Part shown: positions 11,531-22,150 of the stretch, one piece after another
Layout: each line of letters begins with the position of its first letter
Numbering within the stretch: the stretch's first letter is position 1
From: Loxodes magnus
Lineage: Eukaryota; Ciliophora; Karyorelictea; Loxodida; Loxodidae
NCBI GenBank assembly: GCA_946699065.1
Contig: CAMPDV010000216.1
Location: 62,001-126,000 of the forward strand
Direction of reading: 5' to 3'
Length of the DNA stretch: 64,000 nucleotides
The notes under the pieces: model-generated
Databases searched by the model: none
Seen by the model: the letters and a program-made list of their open reading frames with translations, nothing else
What the model was told of the DNA's origin: nothing
Position numbers and translations under genes: made by a program

Positions 11531-12890
11531 CTTACTCTAAGAAGGTATAAAGTTTGATAACATTTTATCTATGTTAAGCAAAATATATCAATCATGTCGA
11601 ATGCATCGATATATACAAAAATTTTTCTATTATTAAAACCAATAAAAGTTTTTCTTATTCATTAGTAAGATCAAAATCCACAGCTCTGCTTACTATTTAC
11701 ATTTTTTATGTCTAAATTCTTTCTAAATTTTTGAACAAATTTCATCATCTCGCTTTACAATACCTTCAAGCAAAGAAAGAATAGTTTAGCATTATAATCT
11801 CATATGGGGATATAAATATATAGATACTTATATATAGTTTTTCTTATAAAACTAGCATTATATAGATATTTTATTTTTGGTTCTTTTTAAAAACCAGAAA
11901 GGTACTTAGAAAACAACTATATTAGTAGGAGGTATATTATTATATTAATGGATATTAAGTGTAATATTTTAAACGGTATTAATTACACTATAACTATGAA
12001 AAGCTAATAACTTTTTTTATTATATTTGCAAGAACTCTATATATTTAAAGGAAAATGCCTCTTATTTATAACCTTTCTAATATAAAAATATTTATCTGAT
12101 AGCCTTCAGATTAAGTTGCTTCATTTCGAATATATAGTCAAATATATAAAATTTTTCAAGAAATTGCTTGATTGGAATTTTAAACTTGATAGCCTATGCT
12201 GTTATTAATAAATACTAATCAAACTTTAGTTAACGTATTAAGAAGTCCTTTAATCATAGATTGCTTGAGAAACTAAATTAAGTAAGACAAAAAATTTGTT
12301 TTACGATTGCTCTGAAAGTAGGATATTTGGCAGATTTAGAATAGGAGTTATATAAAGTGTATATTTGGAGTATCGAAAGCTTGATAATAGTGATCTCTTT
12401 AAGATATAAACGAATATTTTATTTAGAATCATTTTACTCTTTTTTAAGGATAAATCCTATTCATAGCATACACGAATAATAAAATATATTTCCGTCATTT
12501 TAGGAAAACTCAAAAATAAAAATTCGATTTAGAATTTTTGATGAAAGTATATTACCTTCAAATAATGCTCTAATGCTAATATACTAATTGATTGAAGGAT
12601 AGATTATTCTTCTAATTCAGTATTTAAAAAATCAAACTCTTTTAGTTATTATACTCAGATTATTTTAATTTTTGTCTTAATTTTAGTTCAATTTAGAATA
12701 TTCAAGACCTTTTAGATCGAAAATGTTTATTTTAATTTTTATAGCTATAACTCAGCTTTTTATATAAAAGTTACAGAATCATTAATATGAAAAAATCTGA
12801 TTTTTAGTATTAAAATAGTAGTATTTTTATTTCTATTTATAGAACATAATTAGTTGATTCATTTTATACTTTATTCCATTTACTAGTTTC
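11531..12890. other. No clear gene; traces of the Kelch-like family
   Basis: Apart from a weak copy of the FSKFGIG-like block around 12310-12345, nothing recognisable. AT-rich, with no tRNA or repeat seen. Confidence 0.35.
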
Positions 12891-13945
12891 CAAAAGAATA
12901 CTTTCCAGTTTAATTTTATTACTTTAATTTCAATTAAAACAAAAATAACTTTTCATACTAAACTTCCTAGTTGTTTGCACAACATACTCACACAATCTAC
13001 GAAGCCTGAAACCACTTCTTTTTTTATTTCAACAGTTTTATGACTAATTATGAATTTAGCTTCTCCCATCATCTGATATTATTTATATTTATACTTTAGC
13101 ATTTTATAGGAATAAGGCTTTAACTCTTTCTTTAGCTTTACCCAATATCTACGACTTGAATGATAATACTTCTATGATATTTTAACAAAAAGTATTGCTT
13201 AACTTCTATCCCACTCACTGGTTACTAATGGTTTAAGAACATACAACCATCTTCGTTTTATTTGTTTATCTGTTTTTACGCTTTCTCCTTAGTGTATATT
13301 CTTATTGAGATGTCTAGCTATTTTAGTCCATCTATAGTAGAAGTTGCGAAGTTTCATTTTATCGATGACAAACTAATCTTCTTCATAAGACCACTCATCT
13401 ACAAGCTGCTTTAAGTTTTTCATTTGCTGTTTTTACGATTATTTAAATTAAATATAACCTTGAATTTAAACTAAATGGTTAAGTTTAATTAAACCTTCTA
13501 TTAAATAGTTATATTTTAAAAAAGTGTAGCATTTCAAATATCATAATAAAGGTAAAAATAACTATCAAGCTTTATCTATTAATAGTTCAATTTATTTTAA
13601 ACTATAAACTCTTCATAAGTTAAATGGATTAGATTTATGCTTAATTTTATCTTAGACTAACTTCAGGTGCTAAGAAATATTCATCACTAATAGTCTAATT
13701 GATTAATCTTAATCTAGTAATTTGTATATACTTTCTAGTTCCTACTCTTATCTTTAATTCTAATAATGATATTCCTTATTTTTATCTTAAATACCTTTTA
13801 AAGTATTTCATTGTTAATAATAGTAAGCAGCTAAATAATTAGCCTATTATCTTCATAAAAGCATGACTTATTGTAATATGATATTTATTAATTAAGCTCT
13901 AAAATAAATAATTCTATATTAGCCTAATTAATTTCTATAGCTTAT
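12890..13945 (-). repeat. Left arm of inverted duplication around the Myb-like gene
   Basis: About 1.05 kb aligns in inverted orientation with 51790-52880. Similarity extends about 60 bp past the stop and about 500 bp upstream of the ATG, with indels outside the coding part. Together with the tRNA-Leu, tRNA-Lys and tRNA-Glu pairs it forms an inverted collinear duplication. Confidence 0.7.
12953..13423 (-). CDS. Myb/SANT-like DNA-binding protein, copy 1
   Basis: A 156-residue protein starting MKNLKQLVDEWSYEEDQFVI and ending in TGA. Trp at positions 11, 32 and 59, with 'EEDQFVIDK' in helix 1 and 'QIKRRWLYVL' in the recognition helix, fit a single Myb/SANT repeat with an insert of about 12 residues before helix 3. 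The rest is basic ('YWVKLKKELKPYSYKMLKYK'), and a Cys pair lies near the C-terminus. TAA/TAG occur as Gln at four or more places. It aligns without any indel to the gene at 52357-52827. Eight residues differ and about 14 codons differ silently, one being TAA against CAA, while the flanks carry many indels. That pattern argues for a maintained protein. The likely role is binding DNA, as a regulator or the product of a selfish element. Confidence 0.8.
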
Positions 13946-14076
13946 CTCTTATTACTCTTCATATAGTTATATCAACAATACTTTTCAAATAGCTTTCTAC
14001 AAATATTTCATTTTATTCTAGTAAGAAGCGTAATTAATTAAAGGTTGATTACTTTATAAAGTTATTTAAGCTTATA

Positions 14077-14103
14077 AAAGGAGATCGTTTTGAGATCTCC
14101 TTT
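14077..14103. repeat. Perfect inverted repeat (10-bp arms)
   Basis: AAAGGAGATC, a 7-base loop, then GATCTCCTTT. It sits about 130 bp beyond the detectable edge of the Myb-like duplication. It could be the 3' hairpin of a lost element or a terminator-like structure; nothing else supports either. Confidence 0.5.
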
Positions 14104-14494
14104 ATTAAATTATTTTCTCTTAACTTTTTCTTTAGTTAGCTAATAACTTCGCTCTCTTTTTTAATTTTAGGCAATAAACATACTCATAAAATAAGCTTTA
14201 TTATCAAGCCTCTATAACCTTAATGACTACTATTAATCTAACTATTTTTTAATTTGTGACCATGCAAATGCTAGTTTATGAGATAAGGATTATTTTATTA
14301 GATAAAAGACTGGAGATGCTTAGAAATAAATTAAAAAGCTAACTAAATCCTTTAAATCAAAGGGATATTCTTCCTTATTTCATAGCTCACTTTATATAGT
14401 TTTTATTTTAGGAAAATGATAATTAATCAAGTAGATTTGAGAACTTTAATTATGAGTTAAAAGAAGAAGAAATCCCTTTAATAAAAATGCTAAT

Positions 14495-14532
14495 GAAATT
14501 AAGTATCTGATTTATATCAGATACTTCATTTC
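14495..14532 (-). promoter_or_regulatory. 3' stem-loop of LINE fragment L1
   Basis: 17-bp arms with one mismatch and a 4-base loop (minus strand: GAAATGAAGTATCTGAT-ATAA-ATCAGATACTTAATTTC). The 5' arm overlaps the TGA that ends the ORF2-like reading. The position directly after the ORF matches the 3' structures that stringent non-LTR reverse transcriptases recognise. Confidence 0.6.
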
Positions 14533-15010
14533 AATTATGTTCATAAAGTTCAAGCATCGTTCTTTCCATCTTCCAACTTATCCCTGTTGTTTCTTGTGCT
14601 TTCTTATTGCTCTTCTTTAGGCTCCAATCAATTATCTGTGTTTTGTTCTACAATTTCAATTCTTTTTTTTTCGTAGATTCTTATGAAGGATTTGTATCTG
14701 AAGATCTGCATCCATTTACTTATGAGATGTGAACAGCCAGTTTATTTAGAGTTAATCGTAAGTTACTAGTTTTTCCAGGAAATTTATCAGAGATATTTCT
14801 AACTATGTCCTAATAGTAGACACATTCGAAGATATGCCTAAACGTGTCTTTTCCACCACATTTACAGAGGTAATATTTTACAGGATAATGACGTTTATGT
14901 AAGTCATATTAAAAACTGTAAGAAGTAGTTCGTAATTTAAAGATTGAGATGGTTTCTTTTCTCATTATGAGTTAAAAGATGATGATGCAATTTTCTCTTT
15001 TTAAGTAATA
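14531..15010 (-). mobile_element. LINE ORF2 C-terminal fragment L1
   Basis: On the minus strand a reading of about 130 codons contains 'YYLCKCGGKDTFRHIFEC' (14822-14870), a C-x-C-x8-H-x4-C zinc motif. This matches the C-terminal domain of non-LTR reverse-transcriptase proteins (pattern C..CG..ET..H.l..C). It is preceded by 'YDLHKRHYPVK', like the basic segment before the zinc motif in that family. It then runs through 'YYQDIVRNISDKFPGKTS' and a Trp-containing tail ('IIDWSLKKSNKK', 'ISWKMERTMLELYEHN') to TGA at 14533-14531. The upstream catalytic domain is not recognisable, so the copy is 5'-truncated or decayed, with a frame change near 14920. A strong stem-loop follows immediately. Confidence 0.65.
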
Positions 15011-16230
15011 AAACGTATATTTATTAATGCTTGGAAATTATTATAAGCTTGCGTTATGAAATATCCAGTATTCGCTGCTTATTAGCTTTAGAGCAATATT
15101 TAAGGGTTTTTAATATCTTTTGGATAACTATTCGCTTGATCTTTTTATTATGAAATATATCCTTATCAACTCAAAATTCTTGCGAAGCTTTTGAAATAAA
15201 TTGCTTTTGATCATCAACTTAGAAATTTTATACAGTTAAAAGGTATAATTTTTAAAGCATAAATAGCCATAAAGATTCTCAAATAGCAAAAGCATTCTTT
15301 TTTCATTAAAAGCCTTTTAAAATCTCCTAAATAGTATGATCCCTAGAAGACCATTTATTTACTAAAATCGAGTTTTTACTAAATAAATAAAAATTTAGAA
15401 TATCAGCATAGATAAATATAAACCAAGTAACAGCAAAGCTTAGAAGTATAAACTATATTGCCTTTGTTATAAAGCAAGACATTTATCATCATTTCTTGTT
15501 TATTTCCAAAAGAGAAGTTTTAAGAGATCTGAGTATTAAGAAACTTGGACTTTCTTAGTTAGTATAAATAAAAATAATAAATGAAGAACTATTATGGATT
15601 ATACAAATAAGATACCAAAGCAAAAATTACAGACAGGCTTTTAAAGTTCCAGTTTCTTTAAAATTTGATTTTTATTAATCGACTTTCATAAATACACTGA
15701 TAGCCTAATTTTTCTATTTTCATACTTTCGATCTTAATTCTAGAATTTAATCTTTGTAAAGCTATTGAATATATTTTAAATCGTAGATGAAACTACAGAG
15801 GGTGAATAATTTGAATCTAGTCGGATAAATTTTAAATTTCCGAAACAAGAATTGAAGATACCACATCTGATTTCCTTAATAGCAACATTCTTACCATATA
15901 CTATAAAATTTTAGAGTATATGTATATCTCCATTTTGATGAATTAAGAGCTTACTCTAAACAAAAAAAATTTATTTTTAATTACATAATCATTATTTTTA
16001 GTCTAAACTACCTAAAATAAAGTTACTCTATAACTATTAATTTGCTTATTTATATATAACTTTATGGATCTATTTCTAAGGCTTCTTAATCATATCTCCC
16101 ATAAGATTTATTGTATATTAGTTACTTAAAAATATATAAAAACAACCAGAGACTTCTAATTCTTCTTCTATCACTTCTTCTTTAATAAAATAATAATTTT
16201 CTTAGGCTCTTTAACCCCCAAATTTAGAAA
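15011..16230. other. No clear gene
   Basis: A minus-strand reading around 15.9-15.5 kb ('KNVAIKEIRCGIFNSCF') looks mildly protein-like but has few acidic residues and no family match. It could be upstream sequence of L1 or chance. No RNA gene or repeat was seen. Confidence 0.3.
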
Positions 16231-16234
16231 AATA

Positions 16235-16651
16235 AAGATAATCTTAAATTGAATAAGAAATTAAACCAACAGAAACTGACTAAAGTAAGCGAGACTTTTT
16301 ACTCCCATAGCTACGATCAAGCAACTACATGAAAATTGGTAACTTAAAAAACCCATAGAGATAACTCCTCCCTGAAGAATCATCAAGCTGTGCTACCTGT
16401 GCAAATGTAGATTCCACACATGCAAGAGATGCAAGATATATTTGGATAAACAGAGAAGAAATAGTGAAGAGATTTGGAGAGAATTGTCAAGAATTTATGT
16501 AGATAAGGATGAAAGAATATTTAGAAGGAGGCTTTTTCAAGGGAGTGCCAGAACTCCAAAAAATCTAGGAGTCCCGAACTTTTATTTTAAACCTCAAGGA
16601 ACGAACTCTGGAGGTATGTATCGAAGGGGTTTAAAATCCCCGGAGATATGA
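16235..16651 (+). mobile_element. LINE-type C-terminal fragment L2 with zinc motif
   Basis: One frame of 139 codons ends at TGA 16649-16651. It contains 'ENWQLKKPIEI', 'TPPWRIIKLCYL' and a Cys/His cluster C-x2-C-x-C-x2-H-x-C-x2-C (16391-16432), then 'RRNSEEIWRELSRIYVDKDE' and a basic, Gly/Pro-rich end. TGA stands where Trp suits ('PPW', 'RNW'), and TAA/TAG serve as Gln. The Trp-rich stretch followed by a zinc cluster resembles the ends of non-LTR ORF2 or a Gag-like protein, though the spacing is not the classical one. A GGGG-TTTAAAAT-CCCC hairpin lies near the end, and an ATT repeat follows at about 16664. No catalytic domain; probably 5'-truncated. Confidence 0.55.
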
Positions 16652-16663
16652 ACACTTCAATTT

Positions 16664-16683
16664 AGTATATTATTATTATTATT
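16664..16683 (+). repeat. (ATT)n tract after L2
   Basis: Five or so ATT units directly 3' of the L2 fragment, as expected for a simple-repeat tail of a non-LTR element. Confidence 0.6.
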
Positions 16684-16897
16684 ACTTAAAAATATATTAA
16701 TGAGATTAGTAATGAAAGCTTAAATAGTCATTTTAAGTTATTTATCTATCTAAATATAGTGATATAGAATTTACATTATACACTTAGTAATAAAATTATC
16801 TTTTAAATATCTCTAACTAAATCCTTATTATAATTTCCAAGTTATTAAAGTAGGACTTTAAGCTGTATCATTCAAATTAGTTATTATATAATATAAT

Positions 16898-17261
16898 TTA
16901 AATAGGGTGGAAAGCCCTTTCCTTCGGAAGCTGCTTGGAGGCCCAGCATGGTAGCTAAAAATGAGCGTGGATGGAGGATAAATCGGAGGAAGAGAAACAA
17001 ATAACAAGAGAAGGATGATGCGACAAGCTGGAGAACTCTGAAGGCCAGGAGGAAACTTTCTTCATCATATGTCGGGGAAATGTACCCATAATCGCATATA
17101 GCATCCTATGTTTTGGAAGGAAAAATTACAGGGACGTACTGCAGGAAGAGAAAACAAGGATAGAGAGACCTAAAATTTTTTTATCGACATTAAATAAAAT
17201 TAATTTAAAGAGCTGCGCACCAACGAGAGTGCTACGCGCTCTATAATTGAATTTATTTATT
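16898..17261 (+). mobile_element. Short interspersed element, family S-B copy 2
   Basis: Complete S-B: TTAAATAGGGTGGAAAGCCC at the 5' end, the core GTACCCATAATCGC, then AGAGCTGCGCACCAACGAGA and GTGCTACGCGCTCTATAAT, with tail ATTTATTTATTG. It lies between two stretches that both read as one minus-strand protein-like segment, so it may interrupt a gene. Confidence 0.85.
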
Positions 17262-17640
17262 GTTTCTTAATTTATATAGAAATGCTAGAGGTTTACTATT
17301 TCCCTCTTATAAATCATATTCATAATATTTACTAAATAAAGTTAATGCTCTTAAGCTATTACTTTTTTGTATTTATGTCACCTCTTGCGAAATTATCTAT
17401 ATATAGCTATACTTATTTTTGAAGACATTTTTTCCTTTTAGCTTTTCATTAACTATTTGAATGAAAAAATCTGAAGTTTTGGAATAAGTAAAAACAGGTT
17501 TAGGCTTATTATGTATACAACAGATTCCATAAGCTTCTCTATAGATGAATTTTAACATAATAGATAGATTATTTAAATAAAAAGACAATACACTCCTTCA
17601 TTAAAAATAGTTAATCTAAGCAAATGTAAATAAGTTTAGT
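17262..17640 (-). CDS. Putative gene fragment, function unknown
   Basis: Minus strand. One frame of about 120 codons includes 63 codons free of any stop ('REAYGICCIHNKPKPVFTYS', 'KTSDFFIQIVNEKLKGKNVF') and continues through TAG as Gln into 'IQIISQEVTQIQKSNSLRAL', 'KYYEYDLQEGNSKPLAFLYK'. It is bounded on one side by S-B copy 2 and on the other by S-C copy 1. Beyond S-B the same strand again reads protein-like ('PTLITWKLQQGFSQRYLKDN'), so the gene may have been split by the insertion. No domain recognised. Confidence 0.4.
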
Positions 17641-17699
17641 TAATGATGTCGAAATAGCCTTTTAAACTAAAGACATATTCAATCATCTTTATTTCGCTA

Positions 17700-18191
17700 T
17701 AAATAAATAAATTTGATTATAGAGCGCGTAGCACTCTCGTTGGTGCGCAGTTCTTTAAAAAAAATGTTTCATACTGACAAGAATGTTTATTACTGATAAA
17801 ATTATCAGATACTGATAAATCTTGTTCAATGCTGGTATAATTATTCAGTACTGATAAAAATGTTCAATACTGATATAATTTTAGAATACTCGTAATCTTC
17901 AATACTTGCTGGAGGTCCAAGGACATGGCATTGTGTCTCATTGCATTACCAAAGCAGAGGACGACATGTGTCAATTATGGGTACTTAAATTCCCCATCTC
18001 TGATTAAGCTTGCAATATTATTTCTTTTTCGTTCCAGAATTAAGTCCAAATTAAGCCAGTGCCGAAGGTCTAAGAATCTTATGTCTCGAGGCCAAACCAA
18101 AGCAGAGGAAGACATAAAGTCGATTATGGGTACTTAACTTCCCCAACCTCTGATGAAGATAACCTTGTTATTCATCTTCGAACAACTATGG
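17700..18191 (-). mobile_element. Short interspersed element, family S-C copy 1
   Basis: Element strand starts CCATAGTTGTTCGAAGATG and ends in the S tail hairpin plus TTTA-type tail. The body has two imperfect direct repeats, each with TACCCATAATYGAC and CTCTGCTTTGG, and a run of short repeats around TTCAGTACTGATA near the tail. The other copy is at 39797-40234 (plus). Confidence 0.8.
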
Positions 18192-18515
18192 CGGTTTTAA
18201 AAAAATAATATAATAATATTTCATGATTTCTTTTTAATTTTTAACTATTTATCTTCAAAATTTTAAGTAAAAGCTACTTAATTTTAGTTTAGAACAAGCT
18301 CTAAAATGTAAACTTTTGATCAAATCATTATATGAAATGAAATTAAAATACGTTTTCAGTATTTTTGTTAAGTTTAAAATGTATACTATAATGTAGATAC
18401 TGAAATAAAGAATACATTAATTAAAGTTTATAAAACCCTTCTTAATGGGGATGATTATAATGGTATTACTGAATTGAAATTAAATATAAACTTGATTATT
18501 TGAAAAATTTACTTA

Positions 18516-18854
18516 ATTATATATAATTGATTTTAAATAGGGAGGAGAAGTACTCTCACTATGATTGAAAGAAAATCGGTAACTAGGAAGTACTCTGTGT
18601 GAAGATATGAACAAGAATCTTGGCTGGAGCCATGTATGTCAAGACCGAGGCATCAAGTAACAATATGTTGAACGATGCCTGAGATTAAGGTCTCTTTAGG
18701 GAAGCACTCCGACACTGGTCCTATAGGATAAAAGAATTTCCAAGGGATGCTAGCACAGGGAAGAATGTATCGTAATACGCTTTTAAACTTTAAAAAACTT
18801 TAATTAAAGAACTACGCACTTCGTAGTGCTACGCGCTCTATAATCTTAGTTTTT
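18516..18854 (+). mobile_element. Short interspersed element, family S-A copy 2
   Basis: Nearly identical, base for base, to S-A copy 1 at 4695-5032, including 18 bases before AAATAGGGAGG, which therefore belong to the element. A recent transposition or gene conversion. Confidence 0.85.
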
Positions 18855-19014
18855 TATTTAATCATTTTTAATAAACATTAGTCTAATAATTACTACAATT
18901 ACTAATATAACTATTAATCATTAACATATAAAATAGCTTCTAAGAACAACAGAACTTTGAACAAAACATTTAAACAGGAAAATTCTCTAAAAATAAAAAA
19001 GCGAAATAATTACA

Positions 19015-19830
19015 ATGACTGAAAGTGAGAAATATGATTGATATGACGAACATTAGCCACTTGGAGATCCAGAACTAAAAAAACTTCCGAAACAAACTCA
19101 AATAGAAATATTATCTAAGTCATTAAAAGAGTTTATGTTCAAAAATGATACCTCACTGATAAAGTAGAAAAACTAATAACGTCTTTACTTGAGAAACAAT
19201 ATTAATCACCATAAGAAATGGAAAATCAACTTGAACAAAGAATTCTTTAATTTAATAATAAATTCAGGCAACGCCATTTTCGTTTTAGCAGAATTAATCA
19301 GATCCTATGGAAATAGAAAATGAAGCCTCAAATTAAAATAAACAGTAAACGTTTATTTAAAATAACTAGTAAATTTAAATTAAATAAGTGTTACAGGAAT
19401 AATAGTTTAAAAGAAGAATAAAATGCTAAGTGTGCAATAAAGGACACTAATGAAAATACTGCTACTAACTAAGCGAAATTTAAAGAAAGAATAAATAAGA
19501 TATTTTTAGAAAACTATTTAGGATATATCCAACATAAAGCGGAAAAATTTATAGAAAAAAATTCTTTAATTCAAATCTCAATCCTTGGATAAATAATTAG
19601 GAATGCTAAGTGCAAGACCAAAACCATTCCGAATATTAAAGGATGGTGCACTAATGAAGTGCTACATCGCCTAACTAAGCCTAGTAGGAATTCAAGACAA
19701 ACTAATGTCTACAAGCTGATAAAAAAGGTCAGACGGTTGACTACTAAGGCTTTAACAAAGCTTTTTAACTTTAACTTTTAATAAAGTTACAACAAGTGCT
19801 TGAATCTAATAAGCAAAGTAATTTTAAATT
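19015..19830 (+). mobile_element. Gag-like ORF with zinc knuckle, decayed
   Basis: ATG 19015 opens an acidic segment 'MTESEKYDWYDEHQPLGDPE' then 'LKKLPKQTQIEILSKSLKEF'. After a frame change the reading is Gln-rich and reaches a zinc knuckle C-x2-C-x3-H-x4-C (19424-19462, 'CQVCNKGHQWKYC', where W is TGA and both Q are TAA). About 180 bp on, a diverged second copy of the knuckle region begins (TGCTAAGTG at 19604), ending 'KALTKLFNFNF'. A zinc knuckle behind a Gln-rich region is typical of Gag or LINE ORF1 proteins, which bind the element RNA. The spacing is one residue shorter than in the canonical CCHC knuckle. Frame changes show decay. Confidence 0.5.
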
Positions 19831-20365
19831 ATTTCAATTAAATATTACTAAATAATAGATAATTATAAAAATAGTAATTAATAATAGTTTAAAAGATAAA
19901 TACTAGTTTAATTAAAATTAAATATCTCTTTAAGAAAATAGTACTTTAATTTCATTACGTTAGTTTTTATTTATTATTTTAAATAAATCTTAAGTAAATG
20001 CAAATATCGTTAATAAGTATCTATTTATATATTTAAGCTTTTCTATTGTCTTTTATCAAATTTTTTTGTTTTGGCTGTAATTAAAGAAACGTTAGTTGAA
20101 TATTGCCAAATCTTTTTCACTTTTTGATAACTAAAAGTAACTCTGATTTATATACAAAAAAATATGAAAGAAGCAATATTATAAAATTTGCTTTCTTTAA
20201 ACAAAACTTAATCCTAATGCTCCTTAAATAATAGAAATAGGCAACTAAAGTAGATTTATTAATTTAAATAAAGACAGCATTATAATTCTAAAGCTTTTCA
20301 TACATAAAATGTATGAAATAGAATAAATTTTTTAAATACTTAGCTTCTTCTTGCTAAGTAGTTAC
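19831..20365. other. No gene recognised
   Basis: AT-rich between the Gag-like ORF and the tRNA-Lys-like relic. No feature seen. Confidence 0.4.
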
Positions 20366-20367
20366 TA

Positions 20368-20439
20368 CTTTAATTAACTGCTTGAACTCTTGACTACCAG
20401 CTTAAAAGGCTGGAGCTCTACCGAGTGAGCTTAACTGGC
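20368..20439 (-). pseudogene. tRNA-Lys (TTT)-like relic
   Basis: Minus strand. The first 50 nt look like a good tRNA: GCCAGTTAAGCTCACTCGGT, then anticodon arm CCAGC-CTTTTAA-GCTGG with anticodon TTT. The T arm and 3' acceptor strand do not pair (GAGTTCAAGCAGTTAATTAAAG), so it is probably a pseudogene. Confidence 0.65.
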
Positions 20440-21130
20440 TTATTTATTATTGAATCACTTCTTTAAATATTAAAATCATAATTTCTGTTTTCAAACTAGA
20501 ACCATATCACTGCACACTTTCATTTCTTTTAATGTTTAAACAGTTTAAAAGCAACATAGCTTAAAGCTGAACCGAATTATTTATAAATGCTAGAAATAAA
20601 ATCCAAAATTAACGAATAAATGTTTAATCAGAAGCTATTACTTTTTTTAGAAAAGTTACATCATCTTTGTAAACCTAGAGTTTTTGGCTTAAAGTATGAA
20701 AATAATGATTGTTGAAACTTCATCAAATTGAACCTACTTTATTGTTTAAAAGTCACATTAAATATACTTTTTGTTAAACAGTAACAAATTTAATTAATCT
20801 TCTATAAATTTAGATGTGCTCCATCTAAACTGATCGCTTATTGATCTTTGTGTTTTCAATCTCTTGAGAATTTATTATTCTTCATATTTTTTATTGGTTT
20901 GATTATAAAATCTGTAGATGAAGCGAAAATATTTAAAGGTTCTAATGCTTTATTTTTACATTGTATATTTTTTTAATTAGTCCTATTGAAGGCTCTATTT
21001 TAGTAACTATATATTTTTAAAGCCAGCAAAAAAGACTGATTTTAAATATAAAAAAGCGCTAATTTTTAAGCAATTGAACTTGCAATTAATATAATAGATT
21101 TAAGATTTAAGTGGATTCTATTCAAATAAA
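20440..21130. other. Possible minus-strand coding trace only
   Basis: A minus-strand reading near 20.95-20.65 kb ('FSRDWKHKDQQAISLDGAHL') is mildly protein-like. No family match, and it may be a further Kelch-like relic. Nothing else recognised. Confidence 0.3.
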
Positions 21131-21132
21131 AA

Positions 21133-22150
21133 ATGCCTGGCTTCAAGAAGAGTTTTATTACCACCTCCTCAGAACAGGAGAGAAAACCAGAAGCACGTAT
21201 TCTTACCTTGCTTTCTTCAACTTAACGCTCTTCTTAATAAAAATAACTTGAACTATCTATTAGATTAGAAGAATTACTAAAAAATACTAAATCCTACAAA
21301 TTAAGTAAAGCGGATCTCTTCCATCAAAAGACACGTAAGAATTGAGATAAAAATTCAGAACAGAAGCTTAACACAAATCTCAACACCTTCATTGAAAATT
21401 GAAAAAAGAGACCACTCAACTGAATCGATAAAAACAATAACTAAAAAATAAATGAAGAAGGTAAAATACGATAATTCGATATAGATTCTATTACCTTTGA
21501 TTTAGACAATACTGAAATAGAATAAATGGACTCTTGGTAGATGAAACAGCTGATTCATCAACTTATTAGAAACATAAAAAAGTTGAAGAGGAATTAAACT
21601 CCCAGAAGGAAGAGAGGTTTATAAAAAGTTAGGATTTGATAAATCATGAAGATGATGATGTAGTCTATTTGGTAGACTGAAGAGCTAAAGTCGGAGTTTA
21701 TGAGCATTTTGCAAGTTTAGAGAATGATATTTGAATAATGCAAGGGCAAGACAAGAAAAACTGAGAAAAACTGAGAAAAATTAGATTCAAGACTCAAGTT
21801 TATAGAATTAACCAGTGGAAGCCTTCATAAATAACTCCAATAGAAATAGAGAAACAAGAAAATACATTTTCTAGAGAAGAAAAAGATGCTACATTTGCAA
21901 CAGCATTTGACATTTATGACGGAAATATCCCCAATAGAAAAAAATAAGAATGAATATCTGGAGAAATGTTAACTAATAGCAACTGAAGTAACGAGCAACT
22001 CAATTCTTCCCATCGAGAAATGGGAAAATCTGAAGAAAAAAATTCTCAACTCAGATTATATAAAAGAGAGAAGTCAAGGAAAAAGTGTAATGCAAGGACA
22101 GAACATGCAGGAACGGAGGTTTTATACATTTAAAACTTCAATTAACCTGG
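21133..22150 (+). pseudogene. Acidic coiled-coil protein, element-like, frame-shifted
   Basis: ATG 21133 opens 'MPGFKKSFITTSSEQERKPE', continuing through TAR=Gln and UGA=Trp to about 21555. The sensible reading then moves to another frame: 'HKKVEEELNSQKEERFIKSQ', 'DDDVVYLVDWRAKVGVYEHF', 'ASLENDIWIMQGQDKKNWEK', and on to about 22150. In that frame every TGA sits at a plausible Trp. 'YLVDW' with 'NDIWI' 20 residues later faintly recalls a chromodomain, a domain some retroelement proteins carry, but this is not firm. Strongly acidic/basic composition supports coding. The frame change may be decay or an intron. Confidence 0.4.

Noticed and set aside
17700..18191. Hammerhead-ribozyme-like CTGATGA in S-C
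   Set aside because: The matching GAAA core and three stems could not be found around it.
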